Notes: generated by a model not told the origin, from the letters alone. Shown: positions 35,471 to 44,211, counted from the first letter of the stretch. The stretch: DNA of 64,000 bases from Mycolicibacterium rufum (GCF_022374875.2 NZ_CP103313.1:1-64000), one strand, 5' to 3'. Made by a program: numbers and translations.

Positions 35471-36724
35471 GTGTCCGCGAATATGGAGAGTCTGTTCGAC
35501 GGTCTGACGATCCTCGAGCTGGGGCACGTGATCGCGGCGCCTTTCGCTGCCTCGCTGATCGGCGACTTCGGAGCACAGGTCATCAAGATCGAAGACCCCG
35601 GCTCGGGGGACATGTTGCGTAGGTCCGGTCCTCGTAAAGACGGAGTGCCCCTCTGGTGGAAGTCCGCGGCCCGGAACAAGTCAAGCGTCGCTGTCGATCT
35701 GCGGCTCGCCGAAGGGCAAGCGCTCGTGCGCAAAATGGTCGAACGCGCAGACGTGGTGATCGAAAACTTCCGCCCGGGAACGCTTGAGCGCTGGGGACTG
35801 GGATGGGAGGAGCTGCACGCAGCGAACCCGCGGCTGATCATGTTGCGGATTTCCGGGTACGGCCAGATCGGCCCGGAGAGCGCAAAGCCGGGATATGGAC
35901 GCGTCGGCGAGGCCATGAGCGGAGCGGTACACATCACCGGGCATCCTGACCGGCCACCGACGCATTTCGGTTTCTCCCTCGGCGATGTCACGACAGGAAT
36001 CATGGGTGCATTCGCTGTTGCCGGAGCACTGTTCAAACGCGAAGCGATCGGGGATCGCTTCGATGGGGAATGTATCGACCTGGCTCTCTACGAATCACTG
36101 TTCCGTGGTATCGACTGGCAGGTCATCCTTTATGACCAGTTGAACTTTGTTGCCGAGCGTCAGGGCAATCAGTTCCAGGTCAGCCCGTCACCGGTGTCAG
36201 ACACGTATCTCAGTGGCGATGGGGTGTGGTACACCGTGGCGACCGGCACCGTTCGGTCAGTGCAGAGCCTGCTCGAACTGCTGGGCGGCACGACTCTGCG
36301 TAACGATCCGAAGTACGCGACTCAGGAACTGCAGATGTTGCACCGCGAGGAGCTCGGCGAGATGGTTCGCCAGTGGTTCGCCGAAAACAACTCCGATATC
36401 GTCGAAAAGGCCTGCGCGAGCTCCGGTGTCGTGGCTGCGCGGATCTTCACGCCGGCAGAGATGTTCTCCAGTCCCACGTTCGCGGCTCGCCAGAGCCTGG
36501 TCGAGGTCGCCGACCAGGAATTGGGTCCGGTCCGTGTCACCGGGGTGGTACCAAGGCTGACGAACTTTCCCGGATCCGTGCGCAGCACTGGGCCCGGTCT
36601 CGGGATCCACGGCCAAGAGGTGCTGACCGAGTGGCTCGGCATGGCCGACTCGGAGTACGAGGCGCTGGTATCGAGTGGCGTTGTCGGGGCGGTCGACGTT
36701 GACGGAGAGGTTCCCGGGCATTGA
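35471..36724 (+). CDS. CaiB/BaiF-type (family III) CoA-transferase
   Basis: 417 residues, GTG start at 35471 after AAAGGAG. The N-terminal block GLTILELGHVIAAPFAASLIGDFGAQVIKIE is typical, and the catalytic Asp172 lies in FSLGDVTTG. The enzyme moves CoA between carboxylates through an aspartyl-CoA anhydride. In this cluster it most likely activates an aromatic or arylalkanoic acid at the expense of succinyl-CoA or a product CoA ester, in place of an ATP-dependent ligase. The stop overlaps the TTG start of the next gene, so the two are made together. Confidence 0.9.
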   Translation: MSANMESLFDGLTILELGHVIAAPFAASLIGDFGAQVIKIEDPGSGDMLRRSGPRKDGVPLWWKSAARNKSSVAVDLRLAEGQALVRKMVERADVVIENFRPGTLERWGLGWEELHAANPRLIMLRISGYGQIGPESAKPGYGRVGEAMSGAVHITGHPDRPPTHFGFSLGDVTTGIMGAFAVAGALFKREAIGDRFDGECIDLALYESLFRGIDWQVILYDQLNFVAERQGNQFQVSPSPVSDTYLSGDGVWYTVATGTVRSVQSLLELLGGTTLRNDPKYATQELQMLHREELGEMVRQWFAENNSDIVEKACASSGVVAARIFTPAEMFSSPTFAARQSLVEVADQELGPVRVTGVVPRLTNFPGSVRSTGPGLGIHGQEVLTEWLGMADSEYEALVSSGVVGAVDVDGEVPGH

Positions 36725-37887
36725 GTTCGCTGCGCGACAAGGCCTGCATCGTCGGCGTTGGTCATACGGCCTACCGTCGTGATGGCACTGAGTCGGCAAC
36801 GGACCTTGGCCTGCAACTCGAAGCGGCCCATGCCGCGATCGTGGATGCCGGGCTGTCGGCTGGCGAGATCGATGGGCTCATCTGCCCGATCAACGGTGGC
36901 ATGGCCGAAGATTTCATCGCGAATCTCGGCCTGACGCATGTTCGTTACGCGGTGACTTCCCATACCGGAGGCGCGGCAAGTGTGGCGGCCCTGGCAACTG
37001 CGGCGATGGCGGTTTGGTCGGGCGTCGCGCGGCATGTCCTCATTCCCGCGGGCTGGTGTGGGTACTCAGGTCCGCGTGCCCGCGGGATGGCATCGAGCGC
37101 GGACATGGCGATAGGCAAGGTTGTCCGGGACTATTACGCGCCACAGGGCGCGGTGTCGGCCGTGCACCAGTATGCGCTCGTGGCCGACCGCTACGTCCGC
37201 AAGTATGACGTGCCGCCTGAAGCGATGGGGGCGGTGGCAGTCGCGTTTCGTGCTAACGCGCAGCTCAACTCGAATGCGGTGATGTGCGGCCGTGAGCTGA
37301 CGATGCAGGACTACCTCGACGCTCCACCGATCAGTACGCCGTTTCGTTTGTTCGATTGCAGTCTGGAGACCGACGGCGCAGCGGCGGTGGTGGTATCAGC
37401 GGCCGATCGTGCGGCTGACAGCCCGCACCGGCCGGTGTTTGTGATGAGTGTGGCCGAAAGTCGCCCATTTCCCGTCGATGAGTTCGCCAACAGGGCCGAC
37501 CCATTGGAGATTGGGCTTGCCGAGGCGGCGCCGCGCGCATTTGCCGACGCTGGTGTCACCCCGTCTGACATCGATCTGCTCGAGGTTTACGACAGTTTCA
37601 CTGTCAACGTGTTGCGGCAGATCGAATCGGCCGGATTCTGCAAGCCGGGCGAAGCAGCGGATTTCGTTCTCGACGGATGTATCGCCGCTGACGGTTCGTT
37701 GCCCACGAATCTCAACGGCGGTTTGTTATCCGAAGCCCACGTGCAAGGCATGAACAATCTGGTCGAGGCGGTGCGGCAGCTGCGCGGTGGTTTACCGCAG
37801 CGGCAGGTCCACAATGCGGAGTTGGCGGTAGTGACCGGTATGGGCGGCGGATGGGGTTCAGGTGCTCTCGCGATATTGCGTCGGTGA
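36721..37887 (+). CDS. Thiolase-fold protein (SCP-x/Ltp2-like), probable retro-aldolase
   Basis: A 388-residue thiolase-superfamily protein with a TTG start overlapping the previous stop. Fold blocks are clear: ACIVGVGHTAY, EAAHAAIVDAGLSAGEIDGLI, and DIDLLEVYDSFTVNVLRQIE. The nucleophile region reads SHTGGAASVAAL, without the thiolase Cys, and the usual C-terminal CxG region reads TGMGGGWGSGALA, also without Cys; the His of the GGLLSEAHVQG motif is kept. Loss of both cysteines with a kept Tyr (EVYDSFT) is the Ltp2 pattern, in which the fold catalyses retro-aldol cleavage of a beta-hydroxyacyl-CoA. The next gene encodes the DUF35 partner such enzymes need. Confidence 0.87.
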   Translation: MSSLRDKACIVGVGHTAYRRDGTESATDLGLQLEAAHAAIVDAGLSAGEIDGLICPINGGMAEDFIANLGLTHVRYAVTSHTGGAASVAALATAAMAVWSGVARHVLIPAGWCGYSGPRARGMASSADMAIGKVVRDYYAPQGAVSAVHQYALVADRYVRKYDVPPEAMGAVAVAFRANAQLNSNAVMCGRELTMQDYLDAPPISTPFRLFDCSLETDGAAAVVVSAADRAADSPHRPVFVMSVAESRPFPVDEFANRADPLEIGLAEAAPRAFADAGVTPSDIDLLEVYDSFTVNVLRQIESAGFCKPGEAADFVLDGCIAADGSLPTNLNGGLLSEAHVQGMNNLVEAVRQLRGGLPQRQVHNAELAVVTGMGGGWGSGALAILRR

Positions 37888-37923
37888 CAGCGTTGTGACT
37901 GGCCGGTTCACAAGGGGACCGAT

Positions 37924-38382
37924 GTGAGGCGAACGGGACCGGATGTCGCAGCACCGCCGTTGCCATCTCTGGAAGGTCTCACGGCCCAGTTCTATGAGCA
38001 TTGCCGACGTGAAGAGCTGTCGTTTCAGCGGTGTTCAAGGTGCGGCCGTTGGCGTCACGTTCCTCGCCTGACGTGTGCTGGCTGCGGCAGTAACTCCTGG
38101 TCTTGGCAGAGGTCGTCGGGCAGGGGAGTGGTATTCAGCCACACGGTTATTCACCGCGCGCTGCATCCCGGGTTCGACGAGGCCGTCCCGTTCGTGTGCG
38201 CCGTTGTCGAAATGGATGAGGGTGTGCGGATGGTGGCACGGATAGTGGACCTAGTTGCCGACCGGACGGCGATGCTGGTTGATGCGGCCGTCGAGGTTGT
38301 CTATGTGCACGCCGCCGATGATGTTGTGCTGCCGGCATTTCGGCTGCCCGCTGCGGAAGTGCGGGGCAATGGCCGCCGCTGA
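37924..38382 (+). CDS. DUF35 zinc-ribbon/OB-fold protein, partner of the thiolase-fold protein
   Basis: 152 residues starting at GTG 37924. A rubredoxin-like zinc ribbon is intact (FQRCSRCGRWRHVPRLTCAGCGSNSW, two CxxC pairs), followed by an OB fold (GRGVVFSHTVIHRAL, FVCAVVEMDEGVRMVARIVD). DUF35 proteins form complexes with thiolase-fold enzymes, as in the Ltp2/ChsH2 steroid side-chain aldolase and IpfD/IpfE of ibuprofen catabolism. The coding end overlaps the MaoC gene by 14 bp. Confidence 0.88.
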   Translation: MRRTGPDVAAPPLPSLEGLTAQFYEHCRREELSFQRCSRCGRWRHVPRLTCAGCGSNSWSWQRSSGRGVVFSHTVIHRALHPGFDEAVPFVCAVVEMDEGVRMVARIVDLVADRTAMLVDAAVEVVYVHAADDVVLPAFRLPAAEVRGNGRR

Positions 38383-39415
38383 CGAGTTGCGCGATCGTGT
38401 CGGTGAGAAGATCCACTTTCGAGGCGCCGACTCGGTGACGCAGAACGACATCCGCCGCAAACTGGAGGTTTTCACCTTTTCCTGTCCGCTGCATGACGAC
38501 GAGGCGGCAGCGAAGGCGCACGGCTACCTCGGCGTTGTGGCCCCGGTGACGATGACCCCGCTGTGGGGGCTGCCGCCGTATTGGGCACCCGGACAGCCCA
38601 GTCCCTATCTGGTCGACGGGCAGGAGATGACGGGCAACATCACCGACACGCTGGCTCTGCCGTTCAGCCGATCGGTCAACGTCAGCAGCGAGTGGCAGTA
38701 CCACACACCGCTGTACTTGGGGGACAGGTTGCAGGGGACTACGACGATCATCTCGGTAGAGCAGAAGCGCACCCGGGTGGGTACCGGAGTCTTCCTGCAA
38801 TACGAGTCGGAGTACGTGAAGGTTTCGGGAGAACTGGTGGCGCTCAACCGAAATACCGTCTTCAACTACGACCCAGACGACGCCTCCAGGCCTGAGCCCG
38901 GCACTTCGGCCCGCGCCCAGCAGGGCGACCGAGGTCCCCGCACGCGCTCAGTGGACGATGCCGATACCAGTGTCGACTGGAACACGCCACTTCAGTTCGA
39001 CGACGTTACGGTCGGTGCGCAAGTGCGCGGACCGGCTCTGGCCCTGACTTACCAGCGCATGGTGATGAACATTGCCGCGGATCGCATGTTTTCCGGGATA
39101 CACCACAGCGCCGCGGCCGCTCATGCCGCGGGGCTTGCCGACATCATCTTCAATACTCGTGGCCTGGAAACTCTTTTCGAGACCGGGCTTCGTCGATGGA
39201 TGGGCCTTCGCGGCAGGTTGGTGCAGCTGGGTCCGTTTAAGATGAGTGCCTCAGTTCACCCGGGCGACGTGGTGCAGGCGCGATGGACGGTGACCGGCAA
39301 GCATGCGCAGGCAGGCGCAGACGTCGTAGATCTCGAATTCGGTGTCTTCGCCGGGGATCGGCAAGCGGCGCAAGGGGTTGCCGCCATTCATCTCAACGGC
39401 AAAAAGCAATGCTGA
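38369..39415 (+). CDS. Double hot-dog MaoC-family hydratase/dehydratase
   Basis: 348 residues from ATG 38369. The N-terminal half is a MaoC_dehydrat_N-type hot-dog (LEVFTFSCPLHDDEAAAKAHGYLGVVAPVTM, then SRSVNVSSEWQYHTPLYLGDRL). The C-terminal half carries the hydratase-like block MVMNIAADRMFSGIHHS, with Asp and His in roughly the catalytic spacing, and the strand MSASVHPGDVVQARWTVTG. It would add water to an enoyl-CoA, giving the beta-hydroxyacyl-CoA that the retro-aldolase splits, or act in reverse. It is equivalent in position to the MaoC partner of ChsH2. Confidence 0.78.
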   Translation: MAAADELRDRVGEKIHFRGADSVTQNDIRRKLEVFTFSCPLHDDEAAAKAHGYLGVVAPVTMTPLWGLPPYWAPGQPSPYLVDGQEMTGNITDTLALPFSRSVNVSSEWQYHTPLYLGDRLQGTTTIISVEQKRTRVGTGVFLQYESEYVKVSGELVALNRNTVFNYDPDDASRPEPGTSARAQQGDRGPRTRSVDDADTSVDWNTPLQFDDVTVGAQVRGPALALTYQRMVMNIAADRMFSGIHHSAAAAHAAGLADIIFNTRGLETLFETGLRRWMGLRGRLVQLGPFKMSASVHPGDVVQARWTVTGKHAQAGADVVDLEFGVFAGDRQAAQGVAAIHLNGKKQC

Positions 39416-39445
39416 TCAGAGTTCTGTAGGAGAAGGAGGGTTCCG

Positions 39446-39643
39446 ATGAGTGTTATCAAGGCGGACGTGGAGGTCTGCCAGGGCTACGCGAACTGTGTCG
39501 TTGCAGCGGCCGACGTCTTCGACATCGGTGATGCGGGAACTGTTGTCATTCTTGATGACACGGTAGCCGAGAGCGATGAGGCGCGGATTGTCACGGCGAT
39601 TCGCAGTTGCCCCGTCTCGGCTCTACGCCTCGAAACGGCCTGA
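39446..39643 (+). CDS. Small ferredoxin, probably [3Fe-4S] type (second copy)
   Basis: 65 residues with Cys11 and Cys17 in CQGYANC and Cys54 before Pro; Tyr14 replaces a fourth ligand. AGGAGAAGGAGG precedes the ATG. It is clearly related to the ferredoxin at 25091. No reductase gene lies beside it, so it probably uses the reductase at 25288 or a host enzyme. It stands between the side-chain genes and oxygenase 2 and may serve both oxygenases 1 and 2. Confidence 0.9.
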   Translation: MSVIKADVEVCQGYANCVVAAADVFDIGDAGTVVILDDTVAESDEARIVTAIRSCPVSALRLETA

Positions 39644-39890
39644 GTGAGACGGCCGTGAACGGCGCAAGTATCAGGGGGTCGGATGCATGGTGGAGACGAG
39701 TCGGATCGTCGAATGTCCTTGAGTCTCAACCGACATGAGTTCTCGTGTATTGCATCCTCAATCAGGATCTGGCTCCACTTCCACTTCGACGCGTGAGATC
39801 GGTGCCCGGCAGACGCGGTGACGGTTTGTGGTGATTTGAGTTACGGCTGTCTCGGGGTGATTCGGGCATTACAGCAAGGGAAAGGTACCG

Positions 39891-41306
39891 ATGACGTTAA
39901 AAATGAGTACTTCAGGCGGTTCGGACACGACCGCTCGTAGTCTCGTCGATGTCGATCGCGGGGAGATCAGTCGCGAAATCTTCACCGATGCTTCGATTTT
40001 CAACCGTGAGTTGGAGTATTTGTTTCCGCGGAGCTGGTTGTTTGTGGGTCATGCCTCGCAGGTCTCTGCGCCGGGTCAGTTCTTCTCGTCGAGGATGGGC
40101 TCGGATCCGGTGTTGTTGACCCGTGACGCTCAGGGTGGTGTGAATGTCTTGCTCAATTCGTGCCGACATCGGGGTATGGCGGTGTGTCGCTACGACGAGG
40201 GTCGCGCGCTCCAGTTCACCTGTCCCTATCATGGCTGGTCGTACTCGATGGACGGTTCGCTGGTGTCCACCCCGGGGGATTTGCACGGTGTGCCGCAGCA
40301 GGGCATGGCCTACGGCAACGGCCTTGACAAAGCGGCCTGGGGACTTGTCAGGGCTGCCAAGGTGCACAATTACAAGGGCCTGGTATTCGCGTGCTGGGAT
40401 CCATCAGCCCCGGAGTTCGATGAATACGTTGGGGACTTTCATCATTGGCTGGATAACCTGTCTGATGCTTTTGATGGTACGGAAGGTGGTACCGAGGTGT
40501 TCCGTGGGGTGCAGAAGTGGCGCATCAAATCAAATTGGAAATTCGTCTCAGAGAATTTCTTGGGCGATACCTATCACGGGGCGACGACCCATGCCTCGGT
40601 TGAACAGGTGGGCATCGGGCCGGGTGGCAGAAATTCACGACGTCACGGTGAACGACAGGATCAGGGTGGTTTTTCGAAGGGCCGTGTGAAGACGTCGTTT
40701 CGGATGGGCCATGGCGCGTCGGACAATCTGGCGTATGAGATTCCCTATCCTGAGTTCGCCGAAGAACCGGCCTTGAGTGAGTACTTCTCCCAGGCGTGGG
40801 CGGTCCGCAAGGAGCGACTGCAGGCGCAGGGCAGACTGCTCGGTGGTCGTGGCCCGGCGACGATGTTCCCCAATATGTCGTTTTCGGCCGGTTTTCCGCG
40901 GACGATCCTGGTGTCACATCCGATCAGCCCGACCGAAACCGAGGTGTGGCGCTGGTATCTCGTCGACAAGAACGCACCCGATGATGTGCGTGACTGGTTG
41001 CGCCGCTATTACATGCGCTACTCGGGTCCTGGAGGGATGACGGAGCAAGACGATATGGAGAACTGGAATTACGCGACGCAGGCCAGCCAGGGCGTGATAG
41101 CCCGGCGCTACCCCTACAACTATCAGCAGGGTCTCGGCAAGGAAACTCCCAGTGAGCTCGACCAGGCGGTGCATTCTCACCAGCCCATCGCTGGCGAGGT
41201 GAATGCACGCGCCTTTTACCGGCGATGGGCCGAGTTCACCGACAACCTCTCGTGGCCCCTACTCATCGAACTCGCCAAATCCGACGAGAGAGCCGCACGG
41301 TCGTGA
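39891..41306 (+). CDS. Rieske ring-hydroxylating oxygenase alpha subunit 2
   Basis: 471 residues, ATG after AAGGGAAAGG. Rieske ligands Cys91/His93 (SCRHRGMAVC) and Cys111/His114 (CPYHGW). Mononuclear iron site: Asp226, His229 and His234 in GDTYHGATTH. It differs clearly from alpha 1 in the substrate domain (for example the segment GPGGRNSRRHGERQDQGGFS), so a different substrate is expected. The stop overlaps the beta 2 start (GTGA). A 247-bp gap upstream may carry its own promoter. Confidence 0.93.
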   Translation: MTLKMSTSGGSDTTARSLVDVDRGEISREIFTDASIFNRELEYLFPRSWLFVGHASQVSAPGQFFSSRMGSDPVLLTRDAQGGVNVLLNSCRHRGMAVCRYDEGRALQFTCPYHGWSYSMDGSLVSTPGDLHGVPQQGMAYGNGLDKAAWGLVRAAKVHNYKGLVFACWDPSAPEFDEYVGDFHHWLDNLSDAFDGTEGGTEVFRGVQKWRIKSNWKFVSENFLGDTYHGATTHASVEQVGIGPGGRNSRRHGERQDQGGFSKGRVKTSFRMGHGASDNLAYEIPYPEFAEEPALSEYFSQAWAVRKERLQAQGRLLGGRGPATMFPNMSFSAGFPRTILVSHPISPTETEVWRWYLVDKNAPDDVRDWLRRYYMRYSGPGGMTEQDDMENWNYATQASQGVIARRYPYNYQQGLGKETPSELDQAVHSHQPIAGEVNARAFYRRWAEFTDNLSWPLLIELAKSDERAARS

Positions 41307-41860
41307 GTGCAACGGGCGACGAAATTTCCACGAGGCAGGACGCGGTAGAAAAGTTGCTGCTACAGGCCGAAATCGCCGACTTTCTTTATCGGGAAGCCGA
41401 CCTGCTCGACGAACGACGTTACTCCGAATGGCTCGGTCTGCTCACCGAGGACTACGAGTACTCCGTTCCACTGCGGACGAACGTGGCGTACGACGACCTC
41501 GCGCAGCTGGAACAGACTCAGCAAGGTAGCGACATCTGCTGGTTCGACGAGGGGAAGGAGACGGTCGCTTTGCGGGTGGAGCAGCTGATGACGGGACTGC
41601 ACTGGGCGGAAGAACCCGTCTCGCGAGTGTCACACCTCGTCACCAACGTGCGTATCGAGGCGGTAGAAGACGCGGAAGTCGAGGTGAGCTGCCGCTTCCT
41701 GGTGTACCGGAATCGGGTCACCGATGAAACGGATTTTCTGGTCGGCCGCCGCAGGGACCGATTGCGGCGCAGTGTGGCTGGCGATTGGCAACTGTGTCGT
41801 CGCCGGCTACTCCTGGACCAGGCGGTGCTGCTTGCCAAGAACCTCTCGATCATCCTGTGA
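41303..41860 (+). CDS. Rieske oxygenase beta subunit 2
   Basis: 185 residues from GTG 41303, overlapping the alpha 2 stop. NTF2-fold small subunit: EIADFLYREADLLDERRYSEWLGLLTEDYEYSVPL, PVSRVSHLVTNVRIE, and the C-terminal LLLDQAVLLAKNLSIIL. Structural partner of alpha 2. Confidence 0.92.
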   Translation: MSATGDEISTRQDAVEKLLLQAEIADFLYREADLLDERRYSEWLGLLTEDYEYSVPLRTNVAYDDLAQLEQTQQGSDICWFDEGKETVALRVEQLMTGLHWAEEPVSRVSHLVTNVRIEAVEDAEVEVSCRFLVYRNRVTDETDFLVGRRRDRLRRSVAGDWQLCRRRLLLDQAVLLAKNLSIIL

Positions 41861-41960
41861 AAATGCCTCCCAATCTTTGACCCTTGACCATCAGGGGTTA
41901 AGAATATAGCGTTCCCTAAATATCCTTTCGCGCCGGACGACCAAGAAGGGGGCCTCTGGA
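41861..41960 (+). promoter_or_regulatory. Short intergenic region with an imperfect palindrome
   Basis: CCCTTGACCATCAGGGG (about 41881-41897) has 7-bp arms around CCA with one mismatch. It lies 20 bp after the beta 2 stop and before the cupin gene. It could be an operator or a weak terminator; there is no T-tract. Confidence 0.3.
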
Positions 41961-42404
41961 ATGTCTACGTTCCTCGAACCACAGCGATGTGCCGACGATG
42001 TGACCGCCCTGAAAGTGATGACAGAGGAAATGCGCCCGCTTCTGATCGGCGACGGCTACCAGATGTTCGAGGTGCGCGCACCTGAATCATCTGGACCGCC
42101 TCCGCACCAGCATCCCTGGGATGAAAGCTACGTGGTGCTCGAGGGCGTGCTGTGGGTAAGCCGCGGCGGCGAAGAAGCGACCCTGCAGGTGGGTGAGGCG
42201 ATTCGGGTGCCGGCCGGCGTCGTGCACGCCTATCGCGTTCTCTCTGACGGCGCCCGGTGGATCACGACCTCGTCTACCCCGGGCGGCGCGCTGGATTTCT
42301 TCTCCGATGTGGATGCCGCGTCCAACGGCCCCGGCGACGTGAGAGCCCTCATCGAGGCCGCGAAGCGAAACAGGGTCGAATTCGCCGATCCGGCATTGCA
42401 ATAG
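41961..42404 (+). CDS. Cupin-domain protein
   Basis: 147 residues, ribosome binding site AAGGGGG. Cupin motif 1 is PPPHQHPWDESYVVLEGVLWV and motif 2 is VPAGVVHAYRV, giving a probable His/His/Glu/His metal site. Unlike the cupin at 20810 it has an extended C-terminal helix. Cupins of this size in catabolic clusters are often isomerases, decarboxylases or substrate-binding accessories. The specific role is unknown. Confidence 0.75.
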   Translation: MSTFLEPQRCADDVTALKVMTEEMRPLLIGDGYQMFEVRAPESSGPPPHQHPWDESYVVLEGVLWVSRGGEEATLQVGEAIRVPAGVVHAYRVLSDGARWITTSSTPGGALDFFSDVDAASNGPGDVRALIEAAKRNRVEFADPALQ

Positions 42405-42444
42405 CCGTCATTTTGATTTCTCAGCACGCACACGGCGCCGTGGT

Positions 42445-43377
42445 ATGCCAAAAGTGTTGACAGCCGGCGCAGAAGGTGGCGTTGGGCCGGCTGCTGTCAT
42501 GAGGCGGGTCGGCGTGATCGGTCTGGGCGCCATGGGTTCCGCGCTGGCGGCGTCGCTTCTCGCGACGGACCATTCGGTGGTTTGTTTCGACATTCGGCCC
42601 GACGTGTTACGCCCACTTGTGGAGCTAGGCGCCGAGGCTGCTGCGGACGCGCGTGAGTTGGCCGGCGCATGTGATGTCGTTTTGACGTTCCTCCCGGGGC
42701 CGAGTCAGGTGCTGGAGGTGGCGCTCGGGTCGGAGCGAGGTGTCCTGGCCGGCCTTGCCGACGGGGCCGCCCTGCTGGATATGTCGACCTGTAATCCCGA
42801 GGTTGCAGCGATCATCGGTCAGGCCTACGACGCGGCTGGGAGGCGTTTTGTCGATTGCCCCGTCAGCCGAAAGGCGCCGAACATGACCGTTCTGATCGGA
42901 GGGCCGCCGGGGGTACTGGGCCCTGATGCCGATGTCCTCGCCGCCGTCTCGCGCACCTTGGTGTACTGCGGCCATCGAGGCGCGGGATATGCCACCAAGC
43001 TTCTCAACCAGCACGTCAAGTACAGCTGGTATCTCGCTTCGGCGGAAGCCCTCTTAATCGCTGAGGCGATGGGATTGAATGCCGGCGAGGTAGCCGACGC
43101 GATCGCGGAGTGCAGCGGGGGGGACTCGGGTCTCACTACGGCGGCGGCGTACTTCCGCCACGACACCGAGTCAGTTAGGAACCGCGCCCCCGCTAGCACC
43201 ATTACGAAAGACTCCGCGCTGGCGGAAAGTATGGCGACGAACGCCGGTATCCGCAGCAGGACGCTTGAGCCCGTCGTGGACTTCTTCCAAAGTGTTGCGG
43301 CCTCGGAGTTTCGCGACCGTGCCTACCCCGAAAGCACAGAACTTCTTCAGCGAATCCGGTCGATGCCTCCGAAGTGA
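42445..43377 (+). CDS. 3-hydroxyisobutyrate dehydrogenase-family (beta-hydroxyacid) dehydrogenase
   Basis: Up to 310 residues; the ATG at 42499 (MRRVGVIGLGAMGSALA) would start directly at the Rossmann motif and may be the real start. The GLGAMG motif, the strand VVCFDIRP, and CDVVLTFLPGPSQVLEV are typical. The substrate Lys is seen in the C-terminal domain (GYATKLLNQHVKYSWYL). Such enzymes reversibly oxidise beta-hydroxy acids or tartronate semialdehyde. It may process a short hydroxyacid or aldehyde released from the substrate side chain; this is inference. Confidence 0.82.
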   Translation: MPKVLTAGAEGGVGPAAVMRRVGVIGLGAMGSALAASLLATDHSVVCFDIRPDVLRPLVELGAEAAADARELAGACDVVLTFLPGPSQVLEVALGSERGVLAGLADGAALLDMSTCNPEVAAIIGQAYDAAGRRFVDCPVSRKAPNMTVLIGGPPGVLGPDADVLAAVSRTLVYCGHRGAGYATKLLNQHVKYSWYLASAEALLIAEAMGLNAGEVADAIAECSGGDSGLTTAAAYFRHDTESVRNRAPASTITKDSALAESMATNAGIRSRTLEPVVDFFQSVAASEFRDRAYPESTELLQRIRSMPPK

Positions 43378-43416
43378 ACCCCTACGTCTTGAGTGCGACC
43401 CCCGTCACGCTGTATA

Positions 43417-43434
43417 GCTAACTGAATTGTTAAC
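43417..43434. promoter_or_regulatory. Candidate MarR operator
   Basis: GCTAAC, six bases, GTTAAC: inverted arms with 5 of 6 positions matching, about 110 bp before the MarR ATG at 43544. Typical size and symmetry for a MarR autoregulatory site. Confidence 0.4.
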
Positions 43435-43543
43435 GGGTCGAATATCGGTGAGCGGAAAGAAAGACCACCAGCCATTTGCCGGTATGATCGGCACCCGGGT
43501 GGAGATGTCTGCCGAACCGCTGATCAACGTTGCAAGGGACTTC

Positions 43544-44107
43544 ATGAGTACCGAGAAGTTGACGATGGCCGAACAGGTCGCGGCCAAGACCCGCGAAGCC
43601 GGACCCGATCACGACCCCTCTTCGTTGGCGCTCCCGCTTGCGCTCTACCGTGCTGTGACCGCCTTCGGTCGGGTCGCCGCCGAGGAGTTGGCCCCGGTCG
43701 ACCTTTCGATGAGCCAGTTCAACGTCCTCACCGTCCTCAAGCGGGCCGAGAGGCCGATCACGATGGGCGCACTAGCGGACTCTATTTCCGTACGCCAAGC
43801 CAGCCTGACGAGTGTCGTCGACAGCCTGACCAAGGCAGGCTTTGTCACACGCAAGGTGAATCCCCGCGATCGCCGTTCGGTTGTGGTCGCGATATCGAAG
43901 AAGGGCGATCAGTTCATGACCGAGTTTCTGCCCGGTCACTACGACTTCCTGCAGACAGTATTTGCCGGTATCAAACCGCGGCACAGACAGCAGTTGCTTG
44001 CACGACTGGATGAACTCATCGATTGTTTGGAGGCATATCCGACCGACACGCAAAAGGCGATCCGCAGCTCGTTATCGCAGGCCGCCGCAGGCCAGACCAG
44101 GCCATAG
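43544..44107 (+). CDS. MarR-family transcriptional regulator
   Basis: From the ATG at 43544 the protein is 187 residues; in-frame starts at 43427 and 43505 would lengthen it. MarR pattern: the N-terminal dimer helix ALPLALYRAVTAFGRVAAEEL, the HTH (ITMGALADSISVRQASLTSVVDSL), the wing with the conserved Asp-Arg-Arg (RKVNPRDRRSVVVAI) and the C-terminal helices. MarR proteins of aromatic clusters are commonly repressors released by the aromatic acid or its CoA ester. It is the only complete MarR gene here and could control the oxygenase 1 and 2 units. Confidence 0.87.
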   Translation: MSTEKLTMAEQVAAKTREAGPDHDPSSLALPLALYRAVTAFGRVAAEELAPVDLSMSQFNVLTVLKRAERPITMGALADSISVRQASLTSVVDSLTKAGFVTRKVNPRDRRSVVVAISKKGDQFMTEFLPGHYDFLQTVFAGIKPRHRQQLLARLDELIDCLEAYPTDTQKAIRSSLSQAAAGQTRP

Positions 44108-44211
44108 CCGAGTTGCCTGACTCCTTACCGTCGCACCGCGATATCGGCACCAGCGTTACCTCCGCCATCAGCTCGGCCAGCATGGCCGCGCCAGTTGTCC
44201 CGCAGAACTCT

